From: Synergistaceae bacterium
GTDB taxonomy: Bacteria > Synergistota > Synergistia > Synergistales > Synergistaceae
Length of the DNA stretch: 6,707 bases
Reading direction: 5' to 3'
Assembly: GCA_031264605.1 (NCBI GenBank)
Contig: JAISDQ010000216.1
Location: 1 to 6,707, forward strand
Position 1 is the stretch's first letter; every line of letters starts with the position of its first letter. Shown here in pieces: positions 1 through 5,224 of the stretch. Under the pieces are notes generated by a model. That model ran no database searches, had not been told where the DNA came from, and was given only the letters and a program-made list of their open reading frames with translations. The translations under genes and the position numbers were made by a program.

Positions 1-65
1 TTTTCGCCGTACACGGCCGCCTTGATATTGGTTGAGCCGAGGTCGAGACCAAGCAGAGTTTTCAT
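1..65 (-). CDS. FGGY-family carbohydrate kinase, N-terminal 21 codons only (second kinase of the operon)
   Basis: The reverse strand from ATG at 65-63 reads MKTLLGLDLGSTNIKAAVYG and runs off the left edge. The stretch GLDLGSTNIKAAVY (about residues 6-19) is the N-terminal phosphate-binding segment of FGGY and other ASKHA-fold sugar kinases, in which the Asp in LDLGST lies in the nucleotide/metal site. An excellent ribosome binding site (AGGAGG, 79-74) lies 8 bases before the ATG. The start is 13 bases after the -1-frame stop (81-79) of the preceding kinase, so the two are co-transcribed and probably translationally linked. It is a distinct second kinase and not a piece of the first, because both have complete N-termini. 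Its substrate cannot be judged from 21 residues; it may act on the same or a related pentulose. It is truncated only by the window edge. Confidence 0.85.
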   Translation of the reverse strand, partial: MKTLLGLDLGSTNIKAAVYGE

Positions 66-78
66 TTGCGTTTCCTCC

Positions 79-198
79 TCACGCGAGCGGGTCAATCAGT
101 TCCCATACCGGATCGAGCGCGTCAATCAGCGTCTTGTAAACTTTGTACTTTTCGGCGTAATATTCGTGTTTCGCAGGGTCGGGCTCGTAGCGGGCCTT
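79..198 (-). pseudogene. Out-of-frame C-terminal tail of the FGGY kinase (about 39 codons)
   Basis: Read in the -1 frame from AAG at 198-196, the reverse strand encodes K-A-R-YEPDPAKHEYYAEKY followed by KVYKTLIDALDPVWELIDPLA and TGA (81-79). YEPDP and the following aromatic/Lys-rich helix are the standard ending of FGGY kinases in the xylulokinase group (family knowledge). Inserting one base after AT in AAG-AT-AAGG (203-195) restores T-K-I-K-A-R-Y-E-P-D-P, matching the family. The TGA overlaps the AGGAGG that serves the next kinase, which is how an intact operon junction would look. There is no obvious slippery heptamer here, so mutation or sequencing/assembly error is likelier than programmed frameshifting. 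Confidence 0.85.
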
Positions 199-1580
199 AT
201 CTTGGTGCAGATTCTGATCGCGTCCTCAACGCTCTCGAAAGCGCCGACGCCCACCCCCGCGAGCATCGCGACTCCCATCGCGCCCAATTCCTCGGCCTCG
301 GGCACCTCGACGCGCGCGCCCAACGCGTCCGCGAAAATCTGCATCCACGTCCCGGAACGCGTCGCGCCGCCCGCCATTCTGAACACGCCGGGCATCGGCG
401 TAAATTTGAGCAGGCGTTCGATATGATACATATGGCAGAACACCACGCCCTCGTAGATAGCCCTGAGCATGTGGGGCAATCCGTGGTTGCCCTTGAGCCC
501 GATAAACGCGGCCTTCGCGTCGATGTTGACGTTGGTTCCGTAGAGGAAGGGCAGGAAGATCACTGTGTCGCGAAAGGGCGCCGACTCCACGAGCGCGTCG
601 CATTTTTTGTAGATGTGCGGCTCCGACGCGCGGTTCATGTAGTTCTCTATCATCCATTCCAGATTAGTGGTGGAAGTGGGACTGCCCTCCATTATCTCGT
701 AGGTGTCTGGGATGCAGTAGCGGTACACCATGAAGATATCCTTCGAGACAAGAGGCTCTTTCGCGACGTACGCGTTGATTCCCCACGAGCCGACTATTAT
801 CCCCATCTTGTCCTCGTCCGTGATGCCGACCGAGTACGTCGAAGCGCCGGTGTCAATCTGCCCGCCGACCACCGGCGTGCCGGCGGCGAGCCCGGTGAGA
901 GCCGCGGCGCGGTCGGTGACGCGACCCGTTATCTCAGTACAGTCCGCCACTCTGACGGGAAAGCGGTCCATGTATTCCTCGATGCCGTAGGCCTTGAAAA
1001 TTTCCTCCGTGAACGTCTCGGTGGTCTGGTCCATGCTCGCTATGCCGGTCGCCTCGGTTATTTCGAGACAGAACTCGCCGATGAGGAGATAACGGACGAA
1101 ATCTTTCGCGGTGACTATCGTCTTGGCGCGCGCCAGCGTATCGGGATCGTTGTCCTTGAACCACGCTATGAGCGCGGGCACGTTGCCGGGCCATATGGAC
1201 TGGCGTATTTTCGGGAGCACTTTGTCGTGCGTCCCGTCCGCGTACCATTTTTTGACGTAGCCCTTCGCGCGCGCGTCGCCGCTCATCACCGCGTCGTGAA
1301 CGGGCTTGCCGTCCGCGTCGAACATATAGGCCCCGTTCGCCTGTCCCGTGACGCCGATTCCGAGTATTTCGTCCGCGGCTATTTTCGCGTCGGCGATGAC
1401 TGTGCGGATGACCTCGTACGTCATTTTCTCGGCTTCCTCGACGCTGCGTTCGTTCATGTCCTTCCCTGGGTACAAGATGGTAAGTTTTCTGCCAACCGTG
1501 GCAATTTCCCTGCCCGTCAGGTCGAACAGCGCGGCCTTGACCATCGTGCCGCCAATGTCAATCCCCATCAAACATTTCAT
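126..1580 (-). CDS. FGGY-family carbohydrate (pentulose) kinase with frameshifted C-terminus
   Basis: This should be an ATP-dependent cytoplasmic sugar kinase; next to a UlaE-type epimerase, L-xylulose or another pentulose is the likely substrate (inference). Seen in the 484-residue translation: the N-terminal phosphate motif GIDIGGTMVKAALFD (6-20), the substrate-side GVTGQANGAY (76-85), GGQIDTGAS with D243 at the position of the catalytic base, and the nucleotide-site segment GGATRSGTWMQIFADALGA (404-422). The start ATG at 1580 has GGAGG (1594-1590) nine bases upstream. It begins 42 bases after the 3-epimerase stop. After about K460/I461 the sequence stops looking like an FGGY kinase and ends in a Ser/Thr/Arg-rich tail at 126. 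The normal ending (ARYEPDPAKHEYY...) is present in the -1 frame and ends at 79, which would give about 500 residues, the usual size. As it stands the C-terminal helical segment is lost, so the product may be impaired. Family assignment is secure; exact sugar is not. Confidence 0.93.
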   Translation of the reverse strand: MKCLMGIDIGGTMVKAALFDLTGREIATVGRKLTILYPGKDMNERSVEEAEKMTYEVIRTVIADAKIAADEILGIGVTGQANGAYMFDADGKPVHDAVMSGDARAKGYVKKWYADGTHDKVLPKIRQSIWPGNVPALIAWFKDNDPDTLARAKTIVTAKDFVRYLLIGEFCLEITEATGIASMDQTTETFTEEIFKAYGIEEYMDRFPVRVADCTEITGRVTDRAAALTGLAAGTPVVGGQIDTGASTYSVGITDEDKMGIIVGSWGINAYVAKEPLVSKDIFMVYRYCIPDTYEIMEGSPTSTTNLEWMIENYMNRASEPHIYKKCDALVESAPFRDTVIFLPFLYGTNVNIDAKAAFIGLKGNHGLPHMLRAIYEGVVFCHMYHIERLLKFTPMPGVFRMAGGATRSGTWMQIFADALGARVEVPEAEELGAMGVAMLAGVGVGAFESVEDAIRICTKIRPATSPTLRNTNITPKSTKFTRR

Positions 1581-1622
1581 CTTATCCCACCTCCGTGAAC
1601 TGGTGTGCGCCAGGCCGGCGCG

Positions 1623-2474
1623 TCATGAGCCCTGCGCATAAGACGCCAGTTTTTCTCGCAGGAATTTGCCGGCGGCGGGGAGATACGAGTGAAACGACGC
1701 GTCGTCGTAGCTCCACATTTCCGCGACGAGGATTCCAGCGTACCGCGCGCGTGACAGCGCCTCGCCGACGCGGACGAAATCCACGTCGCCCTCGCCGAAG
1801 GGCACGTCGCGCGCAATGCCCGCGCGCGCGTCCTTCAGGTGTATTCCGACGATGTGTTTGGATATTTTAAGAATTTCCGACGGGGCGTCTATTCCGTTGG
1901 CCGTCAGGTTTCCTACGTCGGCGTAACACTGAAGAAACGGCGACGAAAAAGCGCGAACCACCGACGCGACCGCCTCGCCGCCCGCCATGAAACCCGTGTC
2001 CATCGTTTCGAGCGCCAGAATGACCCCGTACCGCGACGCGTAAGAGACGCAGCGTTCCACCGAGCGGAAGAAATTCCTCTCCGTAGCGGCGCAGCATTTT
2101 TCGCCGTGGTCGTCGTAGGCCGCGAGGTGAATCAGCCGAATGCCCGCCGCGAGCGCGTAGTCAACCGCGCGCGTAACGATCTCGACCGCGCGCTCGCGGA
2201 CGGAAACGTCCTCGGAGCCGAGAGGATAAGCTCTGTTGGCCGTGAGCGCCATCGTGAGGACCGAAAACCCGCACTCCTCGGAAGCCCGCGTTACGTAACG
2301 CGCGGATTTTCCCTCGTCGTACAGACGGCACAGTCTGTCGTCGCTGCCGTCGATGTTCATCTCGACGAAATCGAACCCTGATTTGCGCGCTATGTCGAAC
2401 TTCTCCTCCCAGGAAATTTTGTTCGAGAGCGCTTTTTCGTAGAGCCCTATGCGGAGCGGCACGGAAGAAATCAT
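1623..2474 (-). CDS. ulaE: L-ribulose/L-xylulose-5-phosphate 3-epimerase, UlaE type (TIM barrel)
   Basis: Interconverts L-xylulose-5-phosphate and L-ribulose-5-phosphate in the cytoplasm. The 283 residues match the usual family size (E. coli UlaE about 284) and the family landmarks recalled from memory: LRIGLYEKAL (7-16), GFDFVEMNIDGSDDRL (33-48), YPLGSED (83-89), and VPFGEGDVDF (224-233). The four metal ligands known in UlaE fall at the equivalent places: E156 (LETMD), D186 (YADVGN), H212 (GIHLKD) and E252 (VAEMWS). All are present, so the enzyme should be active. The start overlaps the stop of the upstream aldolase/epimerase gene as ATGA (2474-2471). The nearest purine-rich run (AAGGA) is about 20 bases upstream, so translation is probably coupled to the upstream gene. 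Downstream is a sugar kinase after 42 bases. The main alternative is a related sugar-phosphate epimerase acting on a different ketose phosphate. Confidence 0.92.
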   Translation of the reverse strand: MISSVPLRIGLYEKALSNKISWEEKFDIARKSGFDFVEMNIDGSDDRLCRLYDEGKSARYVTRASEECGFSVLTMALTANRAYPLGSEDVSVRERAVEIVTRAVDYALAAGIRLIHLAAYDDHGEKCCAATERNFFRSVERCVSYASRYGVILALETMDTGFMAGGEAVASVVRAFSSPFLQCYADVGNLTANGIDAPSEILKISKHIVGIHLKDARAGIARDVPFGEGDVDFVRVGEALSRARYAGILVAEMWSYDDASFHSYLPAAGKFLREKLASYAQGS

Positions 2475-3124
2475 TTTGACGTTTGCCCGTAGTCCTTGAA
2501 AAGTTCGACGGCGGCGTCCGCTTCCTCGTCGGTCAGCAGGTCGACTTTACCGTTTTGGGCGGCCGCCTTTGCAACGAGGTACGTCTTCGCGGAGTCCTCC
2601 AGATAGATTGCCGAAAACAGCGCTTCGGATAGATTCGCGCCGACGGCTATGACGCCGTGATGTTTCAGGATGACCGCCTTGCGGCCCTTAAGGTTTTCGA
2701 CGGATTTCACTCCCATGTCGAGGCTTGCCGCGCTGGAGTAGGGCGCGACGAATACCGCGCCGCCGCACGCGTTGCAGAGCGTAGTCGTGCAGGCGGGCAG
2801 CTCGTCGGTTATCAGGCCGACGGCTGTGGCGTATGCCTGATGGGTATGTATTATCGCGTTCACCTCGGGAATGTTTTTGTAGATGTGAAGAAGCGCGACC
2901 GTGTCGACGGAAGCCCTGCATTCGCCCTCTATCTTATTGCCGTCCGCGTCCACGACAATCAGTTCGTCGGGGACCATCGTCTCGTAAGGCATTCCCGACG
3001 GCGTCACTATCACATGGCCGTTTGGCACGCGCACGCTGACGTTGCCTCCCGTCATGTGAATGAGCCCGACGGATTTTATTTCGAGCGCCGCGTCGATGAT
3101 CGCCTGTTTTTCCTTTTCATACAT
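2471..3124 (-). CDS. Class II aldolase/epimerase family: L-ribulose-5-phosphate 4-epimerase or L-fuculose-phosphate-aldolase-like
   Basis: Zn-dependent class II aldolase/adducin fold, 217 residues (FucA is 215, AraD 231). Visible elements: GGNVSVR (26-32) and TPSGMPY (41-47) for phosphate binding, ASVDT with D74, the metal pair HTH (93-95), a third metal His in KHHG (155-156), and Y212 in the C-terminal DYGQ. Overall texture is closer to FucA (APY, LKGRKAVILKHHG, ANLSEAL, LLTDEE), but FucA's catalytic Glu73 is Asp here, as in AraD's Asp76. Because the gene is followed immediately by a UlaE-type 3-epimerase and sugar kinases, a 4-epimerase step giving D-xylulose-5-phosphate is the best functional guess; a retro-aldol cleavage of a ketose phosphate remains possible. 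ATG at 3124 has GGGAGGA (3140-3134) nine bases upstream. It is the first gene of the minus-strand operon. Confidence 0.88.
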   Translation of the reverse strand: MYEKEKQAIIDAALEIKSVGLIHMTGGNVSVRVPNGHVIVTPSGMPYETMVPDELIVVDADGNKIEGECRASVDTVALLHIYKNIPEVNAIIHTHQAYATAVGLITDELPACTTTLCNACGGAVFVAPYSSAASLDMGVKSVENLKGRKAVILKHHGVIAVGANLSEALFSAIYLEDSAKTYLVAKAAAQNGKVDLLTDEEADAAVELFKDYGQTSK

Positions 3125-3133
3125 TACAATGAT

Positions 3134-3140
3134 TCCTCCC
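3134..3140 (-). promoter_or_regulatory. Ribosome binding site of the class II aldolase/epimerase gene
   Basis: GGGAGGA on the minus strand lies nine bases before the ATG at 3124-3122 and fixes this as the start. A TATAAT at 3150-3145 sits just upstream, but a transcript from it would begin inside this site, so it is not the preferred promoter. Confidence 0.7.
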
Positions 3141-3175
3141 TCGTATTATATGGAACTCTTTTGAAATTTATAAAT

Positions 3176-3209
3176 CGCGCATATATATTCGCGCGTTCCG
3201 AAAAACGCG
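3176..3209. promoter_or_regulatory. Two overlapping inverted repeats in the operon leader (possible operator or RNA hairpins)
   Basis: The first dyad is CGCG-C-ATATATAT-T-CGCG (3176-3193), an 18-base near-palindrome with one mismatched pair and an alternating AT core. The second is CGCGTT-CCGAAA-AACGCG (3192-3209), a six-base stem with a six-base loop. They share two bases, and their CG-rich arms could pair alternatively. They lie between the predicted transcription start and the first gene, a usual place for a sugar-responsive repressor site. No regulator gene is in the window. Confidence 0.3.
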
Positions 3210-3252
3210 GCGAGCCTGACGAATTTTATTGCCATAACCATGAATCGACTCA

Positions 3253-3282
3253 AGTTTAAAGCCAACGCGCCAGCCTTGTCAA
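3253..3282 (-). promoter_or_regulatory. Probable sigma-70-type promoter of the sugar operon
   Basis: On the minus strand a perfect -35 box TTGACA (3282-3277) is followed after 18 bases by TAAACT (3258-3253, four of six matches to TATAAT); with 16-base spacing the overlapping TTTAAA also matches four of six. Transcription would start near 3246 and give a leader of about 120 bases before the aldolase/epimerase ATG. That leader contains two inverted repeats (3176-3193 and 3192-3209). Assignment is by eye only. Confidence 0.45.
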
Positions 3283-3414
3283 TGCGCGAACAGGGCCTTT
3301 GAACCGCGGCCAGTAAAAAAATAAATCCTCGCTGGTCTGTTGCGGAAACAGGTGTTAAGCTATGTTTGTTCCTACGAAAATAGATTTGTTTCTATATTTC
3401 ATTGCTTGTTGTGA

Positions 3415-3507
3415 TGGAAGGGTACGAATGTCGCCGTCTGGACAACGGGCAACGTGGTGTATTTCGGGCGTTATCAACAGACAAATAAAGGTACGGCTGT
3501 CCCTTGA
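3415..3507 (+). pseudogene. Possible relic of a protein gene (VVYFGRYQQT motif), very uncertain
   Basis: The plus-strand frame between stops at 3412-3414 and 3505-3507 contains GTNVAVWTTGNVVYFGRYQQT. 'G-x-x-V-x-F-G-x-Y-x-Q-T' resembles the start of the DUF6273-type repeat found in many surface proteins of anaerobes (family knowledge; usually FGxYPQT). There is no start codon with a ribosome binding site, and no continuation of the expected domain could be found in the following 130 bases in any plus frame. It may be a decayed fragment or a chance likeness. Confidence 0.2.
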
Positions 3508-3612
3508 GGGAGTGCCTGGAACCTAAAACGATTTTAGGGTATCGCGGCAAAAATTGAGACTGCGCATCGCGGTTCTGCCTGCGCCTCTGTTGAATTATGC
3601 GAGACAGTTCAC

Positions 3613-3637
3613 AAAAAACCAAGCCGCTCCAACCGGT
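3613..3637 (-). terminator. Weak intrinsic-terminator-like element after the ATPase gene
   Basis: On the minus strand ACCGG (3637-3633) can pair with TTGGT (3622-3618) through two G-U pairs, and is followed by a run of six T (3618-3613), about 12 bases after the ATPase stop. The stem is poor, so read-through is possible. Confidence 0.3.
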
Positions 3638-3648
3638 CGTCTCCGCTC

Positions 3649-4851
3649 CTAAAGACACCCTGCAGGAATTATATTCACGTCGCGGTTGAGGGGAAATATT
3701 TTGTCGTTCAGGCAGACGACAGCGCCTTTGCCGGGAGTTTTGCCAATTTCCCGCAGCACGGCGAAATTTCTTATGTCACGCGCCGACGGGTTGGCGCTTT
3801 TCTTGATCTCCACCGGATAGACGAGGCCGTTTTGCTCGAAAATCAGATCGATTTCCCGCTGGTTTCGGTCACGGTAAAAATACAAAAATGGGCTTTGGGC
3901 GTTGTGCCAATGACTTTTCAATATTTCCGACACCACATAAGTTTCCAGAAGCGCCCCGCCAATCGGGCTGTCGAATGCCGATTCGGCTGTTTTGATGCCG
4001 TTGAGATAACAACATAGTCCGGTGTCCATAAAATACAGCTTGGGGGTTTTTATGGCGCGGGACGTCAAATTGTTGAAATAAGGCCGGAGCAGATACACCA
4101 AGCCGGATGTTTCCAGCACGGACATCCAGGATTTAACGGTGTTGACGCTGACGTCCACATCGCCCGCAACTTCCGTGTAGTTCAGCAATTGCGCGGTTCT
4201 GGCCGACAGCACGCGCATGAACGTCAGAAAAGCGTGTTCGTCCGTTACTTTTACCAAGTCCCTGACGTCCCGTTCAATATATGTTCTGACATATGAGCTG
4301 TAAAACAGATCGGAGGCAATGGCTTCGTCGCCGTACAGGGCGGGAAACGAACCTCTGGCAAGCAGCTTGAACACGCCTTTCGCGTCAATGATAGGCGGAG
4401 CGAACTCGATGTCGGGGGAGAAAACCGGAGTTACGCGGCGCCGTAATTTTTCGGCTTGGGACAATCCTTGCAAGTCGAGTATGGCGACCCGTCCGGCCAG
4501 ACTTTCCGATACGTTTCGCATCAAACGGAATTGCTGAGAACCCGTAAGCCAGAACAAACCCTTTCGGCGCGTTCTGTCGCACGTCATTTTAAGATAAGGA
4601 AAAATCTGCGGCGCGTATTGCACTTCGTCGATAAAAAGCGGAGGTTTGTGCATCTGCAAAAAGAGCGCGGGGTCATTTTGGGCCATATTGCGTTCCTGCA
4701 AATCGTCCAAAGAGACATATTCCCGATCCTCCGACCTGTATTTTTCAAACAGAGTCGTTTTTCCGACCTGTCTCGGGCCAGTAATCAAAATGATCGGAAA
4801 CGAGGCGTTTATGGATTCGAGACGGCGGCCCAGCGTACGTTCAAAAAACAT
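3649..4851 (-). CDS. Orphan AAA ATPase of the AAA_14/DUF4143 family
   Basis: About 400 residues from ATG at 4851, the usual family size. Numbering from that Met: P-loop ILITGPRQVGKTT (21-33), Walker B PLFIDEVQ (71-78) with D75/E76, the sensor-like LTGSQQF (102-108), an Arg-rich middle (YVRTYIERDVRDL, 187-199), a helix-turn-helix-like stretch around LLNYTEVAGDVDVSVNTVKSWM (222-243), and a C-terminal D335...E348-I-K350 (REIDLIF / VEIKKS) in the manner of PD-(D/E)xK nuclease folds. The family's biological role is not established; many copies occur in anaerobes and archaea as stand-alone genes. The frame stays open to 4959, but AAGGAG (4864-4859) is seven bases from the 4851 ATG and only one base from the ATG at 4857, so 4851 is preferred. 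Its base composition is lower in GC than the sugar operon (4561-4620 is 29/60), which hints at separate origin. Confidence 0.9.
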   Translation of the reverse strand: MFFERTLGRRLESINASFPIILITGPRQVGKTTLFEKYRSEDREYVSLDDLQERNMAQNDPALFLQMHKPPLFIDEVQYAPQIFPYLKMTCDRTRRKGLFWLTGSQQFRLMRNVSESLAGRVAILDLQGLSQAEKLRRRVTPVFSPDIEFAPPIIDAKGVFKLLARGSFPALYGDEAIASDLFYSSYVRTYIERDVRDLVKVTDEHAFLTFMRVLSARTAQLLNYTEVAGDVDVSVNTVKSWMSVLETSGLVYLLRPYFNNLTSRAIKTPKLYFMDTGLCCYLNGIKTAESAFDSPIGGALLETYVVSEILKSHWHNAQSPFLYFYRDRNQREIDLIFEQNGLVYPVEIKKSANPSARDIRNFAVLREIGKTPGKGAVVCLNDKIFPLNRDVNIIPAGCL

Positions 4852-4871
4852 CGTCATTCTCCTTGTACAGC

Positions 4872-4907
4872 GGAGAATAACATATCGGAACCGGAATAAC
4901 AAGGCAA
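4872..4907 (-). promoter_or_regulatory. Probable promoter of the ATPase gene
   Basis: On the minus strand TTGCCT (4907-4902, four of six to TTGACA) and TATGTT (4884-4879, four of six to TATAAT) are separated by exactly 17 bases. A start near 4872 gives a 21-base leader that contains the AAGGAG at 4864-4859. The -35 overlaps one arm of the inverted repeat at 4904-4932. Confidence 0.4.
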
Positions 4908-4942
4908 TTATGCAGCTATATTGCATAATTGCGAAATTGCGA
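4904..4942. repeat. Perfect 11-bp inverted repeat plus tandem 8-mer upstream of the ATPase gene (candidate operator)
   Basis: GCAATTATGCA (4904-4914) and TGCATAATTGC (4922-4932) are exact reverse complements separated by seven bases (GCTATAT). The right arm runs into two adjacent copies of AATTGCGA (4927-4934 and 4935-4942). The left arm overlaps the predicted -35 of the ATPase promoter. There is no T-run, so a terminator is unlikely; a dimeric DNA-binding protein site is the simplest reading. It could be an autoregulatory site for the ATPase product, which has a helix-turn-helix-like segment (inference). Confidence 0.55.
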
Positions 4943-4958
4943 AACGATGTACGAAACA

Positions 4959-4971
4959 CTCGCGACGCGAG
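4959..4971. repeat. 13-bp palindrome CTCGCG-A-CGCGAG
   Basis: Perfect six-base arms around a single central A, 27 bases beyond the larger inverted repeat. The one-base centre rules out a fully paired RNA hairpin, so if functional it would be a protein site on DNA. In CG-rich sequence chance occurrence is possible. Confidence 0.3.
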
Positions 4972-5135
4972 GCGCTCTTTTCTTGTGGCAATGGAGATTA
5001 GTGAAAGTTACGTCCTCGGCGCCATTTCTTGAAATAACAAAGTCCAAGTAAGTTTAGAAATCCCGTCTGTGACTGGGTTTTTCCTTTAACATTCACTTAA
5101 ACTGTGTCAATGTGGCGCGTGAAGCGTTGTCGCGT
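4972..5135. other. Intergenic region between the divergent ATPase and hsdM genes
   Basis: No gene is supported here on either strand. A plus-strand ATG at 4947 opens 34 codons without a ribosome binding site and with no recognisable product. The stretch contains a terminator-like hairpin (5062-5082) and leads into the -10-like TATAAT at 5136. Confidence 0.5.
5062..5082 (+). terminator. Terminator-like hairpin with T-run
   Basis: CCCGTC (5062-5067), loop TGT, GACTGGG (5071-5077, pairs with one bulged T), followed by TTTTT (5078-5082). It is oriented to stop plus-strand transcription, yet no plus-strand gene precedes it here. It could protect hsdM from read-through or be left over from a lost gene. 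Confidence 0.35.
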
Positions 5136-5141
5136 TATAAT
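5136..5141 (+). promoter_or_regulatory. Consensus -10 (TATAAT) upstream of the hsdM transcription unit
   Basis: A perfect TATAAT lies 84 bases before the mini-ORF start. The expected -35 zone (about 5112-5118, GTGGCGC) is a poor match, so this would be a weak or activator-dependent promoter. A start near 5148 would give a leader of about 77 bases to the mini-ORF. Confidence 0.4.
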
Positions 5142-5224
5142 CGTGATGAAAAAAGGGAAGCTCGCTGGACGTCGCTACAATCCTTAATCAAAAAATATGG
5201 CACATGATTTTGAAGGGAGTAAAG

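Larger units (their letters stand above)
3290..3648. other. Gene-poor gap between the ATPase gene and the sugar operon promoter
   Basis: No convincing gene is visible on either strand. The first part is AT-rich (3361-3420 is about 18/60 G+C) and carries a 10-base direct repeat, TTTGTTCCTA at 3365-3374 and TTTGTTTCTA at 3385-3394, spaced 20 bases (about two helical turns). Further on are two tight inverted repeats: TCCCT-TG-AGGGA (3500-3511) and CCTAAAA-CGA-TTTTAGG (3522-3538). CTGTT-GCGGA-AACAG (3337-3351) is a third small hairpin. A minus-strand frame from GTG 3658 to 3392 (88 codons) is open but Arg/Ser-rich, lacks a ribosome binding site and matches no family I recognise, so it is not called. 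Confidence 0.6.

Noticed and set aside
195..203. Programmed -1 ribosomal frameshifting in the kinase
   Set aside because: No X-XXY-YYZ slippery heptamer and no obvious downstream pseudoknot are visible, and FGGY kinases are not known to use recoding; deletion or sequence error is simpler.
66..1598. A 510-codon open frame on the plus strand opposite the kinase
   Set aside because: Its translation is rich in Arg, His and Val with no family likeness, and it lies antisense to a clear FGGY kinase; GC-rich coding sequence often leaves such open antisense frames.
1839..2381. Long plus-strand open frame opposite the UlaE-type epimerase
   Set aside because: Arg/Val-rich antisense shadow of a gene with all four metal ligands intact; no ribosome binding site.
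3145..3150. Perfect TATAAT on the minus strand just upstream of the aldolase/epimerase gene
   Set aside because: Transcription from it would begin inside the ribosome binding site, and no good -35 box lies at the right distance; the TTGACA at 3282-3277 is preferred.
2657..3259. 200-codon plus-strand open frame opposite the class II aldolase gene
   Set aside because: Antisense to a well-supported gene, no recognisable domain and no start signal.
3392..3658. 88-codon minus-strand frame starting with GTG just before the ATPase stop
   Set aside because: No ribosome binding site, Arg/Ser-rich composition, no family likeness, and it covers several inverted repeats typical of non-coding DNA.
4852..4959. 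N-terminal extension of the ATPase to 4959
   Set aside because: The extra 36 residues would read through the predicted promoter and the inverted repeat, and the best ribosome binding site (4864-4859) serves the ATG at 4851.
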